Virus record (IMG/VR): IMGVR_UViG_3300035070_002473 | Coordinates: 1 to 51,493 of that record | DNA length: 51,493 bases | Reading direction: 5' to 3' (one strand) | Source: a virus | Notes under the pieces: generated by a model | The model's input: the letters and a program-made list of their open reading frames with translations, nothing else | What the model was told of the DNA's origin: nothing | The model's database searches: none | Made by a program: the position numbers and the translations under genes | Shown: one piece after another, positions 34,383-42,646 of the stretch | How the letters are laid out: every line of letters starts with the position of its first letter | Numbering within the stretch: the stretch's first letter is position 1

Positions 34383-35052
34383 CTTCTTCTTTATTGAGTG
34401 TCATTAATATTTTGGACACGATACCACTACGAACAATATCGCTATAATCCAGTTTGCAAACACCAACACCAGAAACTTCGGAAAGTTTATCCATACAAGT
34501 CTTAAGACCACCTTGATGTTTACCTAAGTCGGACTGTCTTAGATCTCCGTTTATCACAGCCTTAGAATCTTTTCCAATTCTAGTAATAAACATTTTGATT
34601 TGTTCAAACGTAGCGTTCTGCGCTTCGTCTAAGATCATAAAACAATTATGAAAGTTTCGCCCTCTCATATATTCCAGTGGGCATAACTCAATAATATCTC
34701 TACTCCTATAAGTTTCTACCGTATTCTTTGTGAGATATTGGTTCATCTCTTCTAGAATAGGTATTAAATAAGGATTAATTTTTTCTACTAATGTGCCGGG
34801 CAAGTGACCCAAACCACGACCCGACTCTACAACAGGTCGAGTAATAATAATTTTGTCTACTTTCTTTTCGATCAAGTATTCACACGCCATTCCGACAGAG
34901 ACGCTAGTCTTTCCCGACCCAGCAGGCCCAGAGCAGAAAGTAACATCAGACCTGTTTATACTCTGCATGTAAGTTTCTTGATTGCGTGTTTTAGGCCGTA
35001 ATATTTTTCTTCTCTGTCTTGTTGTCTTTGGTTTTTTTGCTTGTCTTGCCAT
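34342..35052 (-). CDS. phoH: PhoH-like P-loop ATPase
   Basis: 236 residues. Walker A GPAGSGKTS near residues 42-50, IIITRPVVESGRGLGHLPG (PhoH signature), Walker B CFMILDEAQNATFEQIKMFI and NGDLRQSDLG follow. PhoH proteins are common auxiliary genes in marine phages; they bind and hydrolyse ATP, probably in RNA metabolism. Normal size. Coupled through TAATG with the membrane-anchor gene. Confidence 0.93.
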   Translation of the reverse strand: MARQAKKPKTTRQRRKILRPKTRNQETYMQSINRSDVTFCSGPAGSGKTSVSVGMACEYLIEKKVDKIIITRPVVESGRGLGHLPGTLVEKINPYLIPILEEMNQYLTKNTVETYRSRDIIELCPLEYMRGRNFHNCFMILDEAQNATFEQIKMFITRIGKDSKAVINGDLRQSDLGKHQGGLKTCMDKLSEVSGVGVCKLDYSDIVRSGIVSKILMTLNKEEDENEHEGEPVKYF

Positions 35053-35348
35053 TAATTATTCTCTACTGTTATAGTTTTAATTGCTGAATCCTGACACATT
35101 GGACATATCGGCTGAGAGCCGGGCTTATGTATACCAAGTTGGTGATGGGTCATAAGGATTGCTTGAATTATCTGTGATTCTCTAAGCCTTGAATGTAAGG
35201 GTAATTCTCTGAGTTCTTTTTCTATGGGAATTTTAAGTTCTATTGCTGGCTCCTTATTCATTATATGTTTGAACATATAGAAAGAGCCCGCTAAATTCAG
35301 TAAAGATAGTGAAAAAAGTACATAAACTGCGTTCTTAAAAAATTTCAT
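35052..35348 (-). CDS. Membrane-anchored small protein with CxxC
   Basis: 98 residues from ATG at 35348 (TAATG with the DUF1501 gene). One N-terminal helix (NAVYVLFSLSLLNLAGSFYM) followed by a soluble part with a PICPMCQD motif near the end, a possible thioredoxin-like or metal-binding CxxC. Its coupling to an exported DUF1501 protein suggests it lies in the same cell-envelope compartment. Confidence 0.65.
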   Translation of the reverse strand: MKFFKNAVYVLFSLSLLNLAGSFYMFKHIMNKEPAIELKIPIEKELRELPLHSRLRESQIIQAILMTHHQLGIHKPGSQPICPMCQDSAIKTITVENN

Positions 35349-36559
35349 TAGAATAATTCTTTTATAATCTTACCAGAGTTGGCAATCTTCATAGGTCTGC
35401 CGTTATTACTGGTAAATGTGGTTGTTAGTGAAATGTCAAGAGCTTTGCATACTGAAGCCATCACATCTTGAGAAGTGTAAGGTTCTGTATCAACGCGCGT
35501 GCCATCTGAATTAGTAGCACCGACAGCAATACCTCCATTCATTCCACCTCCACCAACGACAACGCTCCAACTTCGTGCCCAATGGTCACGACCTGCGTTC
35601 TGGTTGATTCGAGGAGTTCTACTAAACTCTCCCATCCAAATAATTACTGTGTCTTGTAGAAGTTCTCTCTGTTCTAGATCTTCAAATAGCGCACTCATAC
35701 CTTGATCTAACATAGGAAGTTTGTTATCTCTTAATGTAGCATGAATATTCTGATGATTGTCCCATCCGCCAAGATTAACCTCTATAAACGGCACACCAGC
35801 TTCTACTAGCCGTCTAGCCATCAGACAACCTTTACCAAAGTTGTTGTTGCCGTATCTTTCTTTTACATTTTCTGGTTCGCCTGCAACTTTCAAAGCATCC
35901 ATCTGTGAGCTTGTCAGTACATTAAATGCTTCCTTTAGAACTGATTGATGTTCTTTTGCTAGTGAGCCTCGTCTTTGGTTTATAAAATTACTTTCAATTG
36001 CATCCAAAGCGTAAGCTCTCTGATAAAATCTCTGATCTACTTTTACATCTAGATTTCTAATTCTACCATCGCTATTCACGCTAAATGGAGCATATTTAGA
36101 ACCAAGAAAACCGGCGCCTATACTTCCTCCACCCACAGAAATAAACTTGGGTATAGAAAGATCTGGTCTTGGCGACTGATGTGAGATTACTGAACCATAA
36201 CTAGGATGATCTATGCTTGGGTTCGGAACATATCCAGTATGCATATAATAGCGACCACGCATATGGTCAGCTTCACGAGTACTCATACTTCTAATAATAG
36301 CAGCGTTATGCATCTGTTTTGCCATGAGAGGCATATGTTCACATATTTGCACATCTCCAGAGGTATTGATGGGACGGAAAGGGCCTCCTGTAGGCGCTCC
36401 GGGTTTTAAATCCCAGATGTCCATAGTTGAAGGGCCACCGCCCATCCATAGAAGAATGGCGGACTTCCCTTTCTTTTTAAGTTCATCTTCGTTAGCTTTA
36501 ACAGTTTCCGCTAATGATAGCGCACTAAAAACCGATGTTAGAAAGGTACGTCTTTGCAT
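35348..36559 (-). CDS. DUF1501 protein with Tat signal, copy 1
   Basis: 403 residues. The N-terminus MQRRTFLTSVFSALSLAETVKA has a twin-arginine motif (RRTFL) and a hydrophobic run. The mature part shows the DUF1501/sulfatase-like landmarks LLWMGGGPSTMDIWDLKPG, EADHMRGRYYMHTGY, GGWDNH, MGEFSRTPRINQNAGRDHW. The fold belongs to the alkaline phosphatase superfamily. GAGGTGA precedes the ATG. Three such genes are unexpected in a phage; a cell-surface or virion-bound role is inferred. Activity has not been defined for the family. Confidence 0.88.
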   Translation of the reverse strand: MQRRTFLTSVFSALSLAETVKANEDELKKKGKSAILLWMGGGPSTMDIWDLKPGAPTGGPFRPINTSGDVQICEHMPLMAKQMHNAAIIRSMSTREADHMRGRYYMHTGYVPNPSIDHPSYGSVISHQSPRPDLSIPKFISVGGGSIGAGFLGSKYAPFSVNSDGRIRNLDVKVDQRFYQRAYALDAIESNFINQRRGSLAKEHQSVLKEAFNVLTSSQMDALKVAGEPENVKERYGNNNFGKGCLMARRLVEAGVPFIEVNLGGWDNHQNIHATLRDNKLPMLDQGMSALFEDLEQRELLQDTVIIWMGEFSRTPRINQNAGRDHWARSWSVVVGGGGMNGGIAVGATNSDGTRVDTEPYTSQDVMASVCKALDISLTTTFTSNNGRPMKIANSGKIIKELF

Positions 36560-36570
36560 GTCTTCACCTC

Positions 36571-36759
36571 TTAAATTATAGCATGTTGATCTGAATCAGA
36601 GTTTTGAAACTTAGCATAATTTCTATGCCAATCATATTGATGATCTTGGTACGGTGTAGGCTCATCATTATTATCATTGTAGGCATAACCGAAATCTTGC
36701 TTGAGTGAAGCAGAGCTTCCGCTACCTATGCCCATTGTTAATAAGTCTCCCATAAACAT
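36571..36759 (-). CDS. Small acidic Asn/Asp-rich protein, unknown
   Basis: 62 residues from ATG at 36759 (AAGGAAATAATATT before it). Contains a short Gly/Ser stretch (MGIGSGSSAS) then an Asp/Asn/Tyr-rich tail (NDNNDEPTPYQDHQYDWHRN). It lies in the gap between DUF1501 copy 1 and the Cys-rich membrane protein. Real gene status is moderate because the sequence is low-complexity; an internal structural or linker protein is possible. Confidence 0.5.
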   Translation of the reverse strand: MFMGDLLTMGIGSGSSASLKQDFGYAYNDNNDEPTPYQDHQYDWHRNYAKFQNSDSDQHAII

Positions 36760-36763
36760 AATA

Positions 36764-36796
36764 TTATTTCCTTGTTAAAGCTGGTAAATATTTCAT
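36764..36796 (-). CDS. Ten-residue reading frame, possible leader peptide
   Basis: ATG at 36796 is preceded by a strong AAAGGAG 6 bases upstream and encodes MKYLPALTRK before TAA at 36766-36764, whose AAGG then serves as ribosome site for the next gene. The good ribosome site is the only support; it may be a leader peptide or a chance start. Confidence 0.3.
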   Translation of the reverse strand: MKYLPALTRK

Positions 36797-36840
36797 TTTT
36801 AACTCCTTTAGTAAAGCTTGAGCGCCCGATAAATTCCTTT

Positions 36841-36905
36841 TTAGCGAACGCCCAAACTGATTCCGATGGCGCCTCTCGCCGTTGGGTCGAGATCGAAATT
36901 AACTA
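36841..36905 (-). other. GC-rich intergenic block with self-complementary parts
   Basis: This stretch is much richer in G and C than its surroundings. On the minus strand CCCAA and TTTGGG, about 30 bases apart, can pair around an inner GGCGCC palindrome. A 43-codon reading frame (ATG at 36972, stop at 36841) also runs through it in another frame from the Cys-rich gene, ending LDPTARGAIGISLGVR. No T-tract follows, so it is not a standard terminator. It may be a structured RNA or remnant of a gene. Confidence 0.35.
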
Positions 36906-37093
36906 ATGCATTTGGGGCATTTACATACCTCTGCCTTACAAATGCAGTTTGTTTCTGGACACGGACACTCATCTACACAAATTTCACAAATTGTTGGTTG
37001 GTCGCTATTAAACATCTCCTTTATCTCCTCTTTGTTAATTAAGCATAACGCTGCAACTATAATAATTGCTACTAGCGGAAGTTTGATCTTCAT
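36899..37093 (-). CDS. Cys-rich single-pass membrane protein
   Basis: 64 residues; the ribosome site GGGGTGATCG is an extended match to the 3' end of 16S rRNA. An N-terminal membrane helix (KLPLVAIIIVAALCLI) is followed by nine cysteines in the last 30 residues arranged as short CxxC, CxC and CxxxC groups. Such a tail could bind metal or make disulphides outside the cytoplasm. It lies between two DUF1501 genes and may assist them. No family known. Confidence 0.75.
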   Translation of the reverse strand: MKIKLPLVAIIIVAALCLINKEEIKEMFNSDQPTICEICVDECPCPETNCICKAEVCKCPKCIS

Positions 37094-37111
37094 ATGACGA
37101 TCACCCCCTCT

Positions 37112-38410
37112 CTAAATAATAAGGTCTTGTCGAACTGTACCACCGTCCACAATTTCTATAGGACGATCTCCCGGAGCCATAAGCTCCTTATCGGAAACGA
37201 TTCCGATTCTATTGTATATTGTTGCTGCCCAATCTTCTACTGTCATTGGGTTATCTTCTGGTTCACTCGCTGTAGCATTAGAGCTACCATAAACCATTCC
37301 GTTTTTAATACCGCCTCCAGCCATAACTACACTGAAAACCTTTGGCCAGTGGTCACGACCAGCGGTAGCATTAATCTTTGGTGTACGACCAAACTCGGAA
37401 GCCAAACAAACCAGCGTGGAGTCAAGCATACCTCTATCACTAAGATCTTCAATAAGGGCCGCAAGTCCTTGATCTAGTGCTGGCACTTGTCCACGAATAC
37501 CATTTTCTATATTGTCGTGCATATCCCATCCACCATAGGTGAGTGTGACGAAGCGAGTTCCAGCTTCTACTAAACGGCGAGCTAATAACATGCGAGCGCC
37601 AGCAGTATTTCTGCCATACTTGTCTCGCATCGCATCGCTTTCTTTGTTAATATCAAAAGCATCTCTGGCTTTTTCACTGCTAATCAAACTATAAGCACGA
37701 TCATAAAAGCTATCTACGGCATCCAGAGAGTCTGACTTTTCTTTGGTAGCAAAGTAATCGTTGACTGCACTAAGCATTTTTCTTCTTGTTCCAAACCTAT
37801 TATCATTCACACTGTCGGGCAGTCTGAGATCTCGAACCTGAAATCCATCACTAGCAGGGTCTGAACCTAAGCTGAAACCTGAGAATGAGCTACTTAAATA
37901 TCCAGTACCTGCATATTCATTAGGTTGGTTTGGGATGCAGACGTATGGAGGAAGGTTTTGACGAGGCCCAAACTCATGTGCCACCACTGAACCCATTGAT
38001 GGGTATTGAAGGGCTGGGCTAGGTCTATAGCCAGTAAACATATTATGTGTGCCTCGTTCATGAGCTGCTTCTCCATGTGTCATACTGCGAATAATCGTCA
38101 TCTTGTCTGTAACTTTGGACGTTTTGACCATCATCTCATTTAATCTAGTTCCGGGAACTACGGTTTCAATGCTAGACATTGGCCCCCTGTATTCAAGAGG
38201 AGCAAAAGGTTTAGGATCAAATGTCTCTTGATGAGCTGAACCTCCCGGCAAATAGATATAAATAACAGACTTTGCTGGCCCCTCAATGCTTTCATAAAAC
38301 TTCTGGTCAGCTTGAGCTTGCTCCATGCGGAAATAATCCGATAGACTCAAACCCAAGCCACCCAAAAAACCAACTTGCAGAAAAGATCTGCGATTACTTT
38401 TGCAATTCAT
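37112..38410 (-). CDS. DUF1501 protein with Tat signal, copy 2
   Basis: 432 residues from ATG at 38410 (AAAGGAAATTTT upstream); the frame stays open further up but that part overlaps the DUF5824-like gene. The N-terminus NRRSFLQVGFLGGLGLSL is a good Tat motif. Family blocks: YLPGGSAHQETFDPKPF, EAAHERGTHNMFTGYRP, GGWDMH, SEFGRTPKINATAGRDHWPK. Also a long central region with GDPASDGFQVRDL. Largest of the three copies. Confidence 0.9.
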   Translation of the reverse strand: MNCKSNRRSFLQVGFLGGLGLSLSDYFRMEQAQADQKFYESIEGPAKSVIYIYLPGGSAHQETFDPKPFAPLEYRGPMSSIETVVPGTRLNEMMVKTSKVTDKMTIIRSMTHGEAAHERGTHNMFTGYRPSPALQYPSMGSVVAHEFGPRQNLPPYVCIPNQPNEYAGTGYLSSSFSGFSLGSDPASDGFQVRDLRLPDSVNDNRFGTRRKMLSAVNDYFATKEKSDSLDAVDSFYDRAYSLISSEKARDAFDINKESDAMRDKYGRNTAGARMLLARRLVEAGTRFVTLTYGGWDMHDNIENGIRGQVPALDQGLAALIEDLSDRGMLDSTLVCLASEFGRTPKINATAGRDHWPKVFSVVMAGGGIKNGMVYGSSNATASEPEDNPMTVEDWAATIYNRIGIVSDKELMAPGDRPIEIVDGGTVRQDLII

Positions 38411-38420
38411 AAAATTTCCT

Positions 38421-39332
38421 TTACCACATTCTGCAAGACCAGTACCGAGCTTTCCATTTTGGGCCCGGAGCTGTATCACATTTGTGTCTTGCTCTAAAAC
38501 TTCTTCTTCTTTCAGGGTTATCCCTTTTAATTTCCATATTAGGATCGCCAAATCTAACAATAACAACTTTACCAGATCCATTCTTAGTATAAACTGCAAA
38601 TTTCTTTGGCCCATCAGGGGTTCTAAAAGGCTTATTTAAAGTGACTTTTCTACCTTGATATTCTGCCGCTTTGGACTTTCTTGGATGTCCTTTTGGAAGA
38701 AGGTCATTATCCTGCGTGTATCCAGAATTAGAAGGTTTACCAGTTCTGAGTAATGTCAAAAAGGCATTTACTCTAGCCATAGCCCATCCATCTCTAGACA
38801 TTTTTGGCGCATGACTTGTTGAGTAGGCTCCAGCCCCTCTACGATACACAGCTTTAAGCATACCAAGAGTTGCTTTTGATCCTTTGCCTTTAGCATTATG
38901 CTCTTTCACTTTCTTAGACAGTCTTTCGGTGGTCTTTTTACTAAAAGTGATTTTACCACTTGGGTTCTTTGCACTATCAGGCTTGTTTCTTTTTGAGCCT
39001 CTCTTCTGATCTTTTTTTGGTGCGGGAGTTCTACGGGGATCTCTAGGGCCCGGTTTGTCAGACTGAGCTTTCTTAAGCTCCTCTTGACTAGGACGACCTT
39101 CTTTTTCAGTGCGAGCAGGACGGTAGCTATCTCCTTCTCTCTGCTTTTTCCTCCTAATATTTTCCCAAAGTCCGGGCTTAGCTTGTGAAACATCCCATTC
39201 TTCAGTATCTTCACCAAAATCTACATACTCAGCTTCAGCAGGAATATAAAAGTTTTCCTCTGTAAGATCTTCTGTATATCCAGTTTCATTTAAGTACTCA
39301 TTAAATGCGCTTGCGTAATCTTCTTTTTTCAT
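38421..39332 (-). CDS. DUF5872/DUF5824-like phage protein, very basic
   Basis: 303 residues from ATG at 39332 (TAATG with DUF1501 copy 3). The N-half has AKPGLWENIRRKK (DUF5872-like) then a Lys/Pro/Arg-rich linker. The middle RRGAGAYSTSHAPKMSRDGW with ARVNAFLTLL and the end RFGDPNMEIKRDNPERRRSF, then KWKARYWSCRMW, match DUF5824-like sequences seen widely in phages and giant viruses. It is probably virion-associated and DNA-binding by charge. Precise role unknown. Confidence 0.7.
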   Translation of the reverse strand: MKKEDYASAFNEYLNETGYTEDLTEENFYIPAEAEYVDFGEDTEEWDVSQAKPGLWENIRRKKQREGDSYRPARTEKEGRPSQEELKKAQSDKPGPRDPRRTPAPKKDQKRGSKRNKPDSAKNPSGKITFSKKTTERLSKKVKEHNAKGKGSKATLGMLKAVYRRGAGAYSTSHAPKMSRDGWAMARVNAFLTLLRTGKPSNSGYTQDNDLLPKGHPRKSKAAEYQGRKVTLNKPFRTPDGPKKFAVYTKNGSGKVVIVRFGDPNMEIKRDNPERRRSFRARHKCDTAPGPKWKARYWSCRMW

Positions 39333-40588
39333 TATAATATTACCTTTCCTTCACCTTCTAGCAGGTATCTTGGTCTGCCAGAGTTATCAACTCTCTGTGT
39401 GCCTTTATCTATTCCAAAATGATCAAATAGGGTTGCCTGTAAATCCAAAGGCCCAACAGGTCTTTCTGTAGGACTGTAAGATCTATCAGCCTCTCCGATG
39501 GTTCTTCCTGCTGCATACTCTCCACCGAACATAAACATCGGCGTGATTGATGGCCAGTGGTCACGACCGGCATTTGCATTAATTTTAGTTCTTCCAAATT
39601 CGCCAGTTACTACCAATAATACTTTATCACCTAAACCTCTATCGGACACATCCTGTATAAAGCCTGCAATAGCTTTATCGACAGGAGGCACTCTTGTCTT
39701 TAGGGCATTTGATACATTGCTATGCATGTCCCATCCGCCATAATGAAGCGTAACAAATCTTGTTCCGTATTCTACAAGACGACGAGCAAGAAGAAGTTGT
39801 TCACCAATATCTTTTGCTTTAGTTGACCCATAGAGAGCTTTTGTTTTTTCATTCTCTTTTTCTACTGCAAATGCGTCTTTTGCAGATCCTAATATTACAT
39901 CGTATGCTTGCCCCTTGTAAAAGTCTACTGAGTTGGCGCTTCTGCTTGCGACTGCGGCGGCATCAAGTCCTTTGAGCAGGTCTTTTCTTGTAGAGAATCT
40001 ATCAAGTTCGACTCTTGGGGTAAGGTTGTCTTTATTGGATGGATCGAAAGGTTTATATGCTCCACCGAGCCAAGCACCTTCATCACCTTCGATTTTACCT
40101 TGCTTAACATATGTTGGTACTCCATTTTCTTGGTTGTTAGCTCCATAACATGCAGATACAATAGATCCGAATGAGGGGTACTTTGCCATAGAAGTGGTGG
40201 TTCTTTCTGGATTATACTGTCCGGTCATCATAAAATGAGTCCCTTGTCTATGAGAGGAATCTCTGTGACTAAAGGAATTTACCACATTCATTTTGCCGGT
40301 ATGTTTAGCTAGTTCTGTCCAGTCAGCACCTAAATTTATGTTCGTTTTAACATCATAAATAGAACCGTTTACTGCTTGCCATTCGGTAGGCACAGTGTCT
40401 GTAGGAGCGTGAAATGTTTCAAACTGTGTTGGCCCTCCTCCAAGCCATAACCAAACAACTGCCTTATCTTCATATGCATCAAAACCTTCTTGAGAAAACG
40501 CTTTGTCGGAAAGTCCGATAGAACTCATAGCTGCGCTGATGCCACCTACCCTTAAAAAGTTTCTTCGATTGAAAATAAAGTCTAACAT
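39332..40588 (-). CDS. DUF1501 protein with Tat signal, copy 3
   Basis: 418 residues; AAGGAG 7-8 bases before ATG at 40588. Tat-like N-terminus (NRRNFLRVGGISAAMSSIGL). Blocks: WLWLGGGPTQFETFHAP, DSSHRQGTHFMMTGQYNP, GGWDMH, GEFGRTKINANAGRDHWPSI (one Pro missing from the usual RTP). Divergent from the other two copies, so not a recent tandem duplicate. Coupled to the DUF5824-like gene. Confidence 0.88.
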   Translation of the reverse strand: MLDFIFNRRNFLRVGGISAAMSSIGLSDKAFSQEGFDAYEDKAVVWLWLGGGPTQFETFHAPTDTVPTEWQAVNGSIYDVKTNINLGADWTELAKHTGKMNVVNSFSHRDSSHRQGTHFMMTGQYNPERTTTSMAKYPSFGSIVSACYGANNQENGVPTYVKQGKIEGDEGAWLGGAYKPFDPSNKDNLTPRVELDRFSTRKDLLKGLDAAAVASRSANSVDFYKGQAYDVILGSAKDAFAVEKENEKTKALYGSTKAKDIGEQLLLARRLVEYGTRFVTLHYGGWDMHSNVSNALKTRVPPVDKAIAGFIQDVSDRGLGDKVLLVVTGEFGRTKINANAGRDHWPSITPMFMFGGEYAAGRTIGEADRSYSPTERPVGPLDLQATLFDHFGIDKGTQRVDNSGRPRYLLEGEGKVIL

Positions 40589-40598
40589 TTTGGTCTCC

Positions 40599-41624
40599 TT
40601 AATAAGTTGTTGATTGTGTTTTTGTGACTATTGATCCATTTGTGTATGGCATGTAGTCATTGTTGTCATTTGTATAAGAGAAAGACATTTCTACATTGCC
40701 TCCTCCTGTATCTCCACCCGAAAATCCAACGCCTGTACAATAATTCTTTGACCCCAAATCAAAAATTATATTATCAAATTTCAGGACTATTTGCCGATCA
40801 GGAGTTGGAAATGTGCCCATAAAAATATTGTTGTTGTCTGATATTAGTATATCTTGTTGGACTGACTTTCTAGCTATTGCGCTGATTTCACAAGTAACTT
40901 CAACAGGCGTTTCTACGTACTTATATTTGTTTTGCTCGCTTGGATTGGTGCCCTGATTTGAACCTCTCCAAAAACCCGTATCGGCAAGTTCAGAGTAGCT
41001 GACCGAAAGACTAATTCCTATTGATTGTATAACCCTAACTTTTATATTATCATCTACTGTTAGTATGGCTGCGTCAACCTCAGTTGGAAATATACTGTTT
41101 TCTGTGTCGAAGTTTTGCTTTCTCATAAGAGTTCCAGACTCTCCAAGAGCCGGAATAGAACCGGCAGACTGCTTCGTCAGGTTATTGGTAACGAGGGTAA
41201 TACTTTCAGTAAATATACCATCAACAGAGAAGTTATACGAAATCTCTGTAACCAAACAATATTCAAACTTTACTGAATCGACAGAACCACTTATGGTCGT
41301 ATCATCACCATAAGTCAAACCAATTTCATATTCTTTTAATCCAGTCCAGCCAGCTATACCTAGATTGGAATTTTTTAGAAGATAAGAGTCTTCATAATTG
41401 CCAGTTCCTATAGTATAGAAAGGCGTATCACCAGATCTTAGATGTCGTTCTATTGTTATTGTCACTTCTGGCTTGTTGTATCTATCTCCAAAAGCCTGAG
41501 ATCTTCCGGTATCAAGTATAGCTTCAGCGTCAGCGCTATAGTCAACGCCAACGCTTTGGACGTTCTTTAAGTACGTGCCATCAACGAAGACCGCCTGACA
41601 CGCATAAAAAACTCTGTTACCCAT
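40599..41624 (-). CDS. Tail-tube-like virion structural protein, putative
   Basis: 341 residues, beta-rich and with few Lys. It opens VFYACQAVFVDGTYLKNVQSVG, and has GDRYNKPEVTITIERHL and SVSYSELADTGFWRG, with alternating strands to the end. The beginning resembles phage tail-tube proteins that assemble into rings, but no decisive motif is seen. It precedes the DUF1501 group and follows nrdB. Role as tail or head decoration protein is inferred. Confidence 0.5.
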   Translation of the reverse strand: MGNRVFYACQAVFVDGTYLKNVQSVGVDYSADAEAILDTGRSQAFGDRYNKPEVTITIERHLRSGDTPFYTIGTGNYEDSYLLKNSNLGIAGWTGLKEYEIGLTYGDDTTISGSVDSVKFEYCLVTEISYNFSVDGIFTESITLVTNNLTKQSAGSIPALGESGTLMRKQNFDTENSIFPTEVDAAILTVDDNIKVRVIQSIGISLSVSYSELADTGFWRGSNQGTNPSEQNKYKYVETPVEVTCEISAIARKSVQQDILISDNNNIFMGTFPTPDRQIVLKFDNIIFDLGSKNYCTGVGFSGGDTGGGNVEMSFSYTNDNNDYMPYTNGSIVTKTQSTTY

Positions 41625-41638
41625 AGTAAGTACCTTTA

Positions 41639-42646
41639 TTAAAAGTCGTCAACTAAATTTCCTACAGAATACTCAGTGACTCTAGTCTCGAAAAAGTTCT
41701 TGCATTTTTCCAGATCAATGATCTCGCTCATCCAAGGAAATGGGTTCTGTGCATTTCCATAAGGTGATGGTAAATTTAAATTGGTTAATCTTCTGTCAGC
41801 AATAAACTGAACATAATCAATAAACATATCTGCGTTTAATCCTAAGATACCATTTGGTAGAACATCTCTAGCATATGCTAACTCTAGCTCCATAGCTGTA
41901 TCAATATGCTCGATGGTTTCTTTTTCCATTGCTTTTGTCCAGATCTTAGGATTGTCTTCTCTCAATCTATTAATAAGAGTTGTCCCAAAGTTGATGTGGA
42001 TACTCTCATCACGAAGTGTGTATTGAATTTGCTCTCCAATTCCCGGCAGTTTGTTTTGCCTATTAAATGAAAGGAGCATAGCAAAGCCAGAGAAGAAGAA
42101 AATCCCTTCACAGATAACATAATAAGTAATAATATTACGAAGGAATTCCCTTTTCCCCTCCAGCGTATTTATATTAAAATCAGGGCGATTGATGTCAGTT
42201 GTAATGTTCATCAAGAACTCGTCTTTGGCCTTGATACTCGGAATTGAATTATATGCCTGATAAACTTCATCAATATCTAAGTTCAAAGAGTCACAAACAT
42301 AAACCACAGTAAGGTTGTGGAGGCTTTCCTCATATGCTTGACGCAGAATATATTGGCGACATTCTGGATCTGTTACAAACTTGAATACACTGAGAAGCAA
42401 GTTATTGGCAACCAAAGATTCTGATCCAGCAAAGAACCCTAAGCATCTCTTCACAACTAATCTTTCATCTTCGGATAGAGAGTTAGATTTCCACTGTTCA
42501 ATGTCTTTTGCCATAGAGACCTCTGTAGGCATCCAATTGTTAGCGGCTCCGTCGATGAATAAATCCCATGCCCATTTGTTTGTATGCGGCAAGATTTGAT
42601 TCACAGTGGCTACTTTATCTGATATAATTTCTTTGCTTTTTTTCAT
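41639..42646 (-). CDS. nrdB: Ribonucleotide reductase small subunit, class Ic-like
   Basis: 335 residues from ATG at 42646 (TAATG with nrdA). Di-metal ligands E76, E107, H110, E180, E214 and H217 are in the standard pattern. E76 replaces the usual Asp of class Ia, and position 114, where the radical Tyr belongs, is Val. The region SESLVANN...PECRQYILRQAYEESLH closely resembles Chlamydia R2c, which uses Glu and a non-Tyr residue with a Mn/Fe centre. It works with NrdA to make dNDPs. Confidence 0.93.
   Translation of the reverse strand: MKKSKEIISDKVATVNQILPHTNKWAWDLFIDGAANNWMPTEVSMAKDIEQWKSNSLSEDERLVVKRCLGFFAGSESLVANNLLLSVFKFVTDPECRQYILRQAYEESLHNLTVVYVCDSLNLDIDEVYQAYNSIPSIKAKDEFLMNITTDINRPDFNINTLEGKREFLRNIITYYVICEGIFFFSGFAMLLSFNRQNKLPGIGEQIQYTLRDESIHINFGTTLINRLREDNPKIWTKAMEKETIEHIDTAMELELAYARDVLPNGILGLNADMFIDYVQFIADRRLTNLNLPSPYGNAQNPFPWMSEIIDLEKCKNFFETRVTEYSVGNLVDDF

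Noticed and set aside
36841-36905. tRNA-like segment in the GC-rich block
   Set aside because: No cloverleaf, anticodon arm or T-loop (GGTTCRA) could be arranged.
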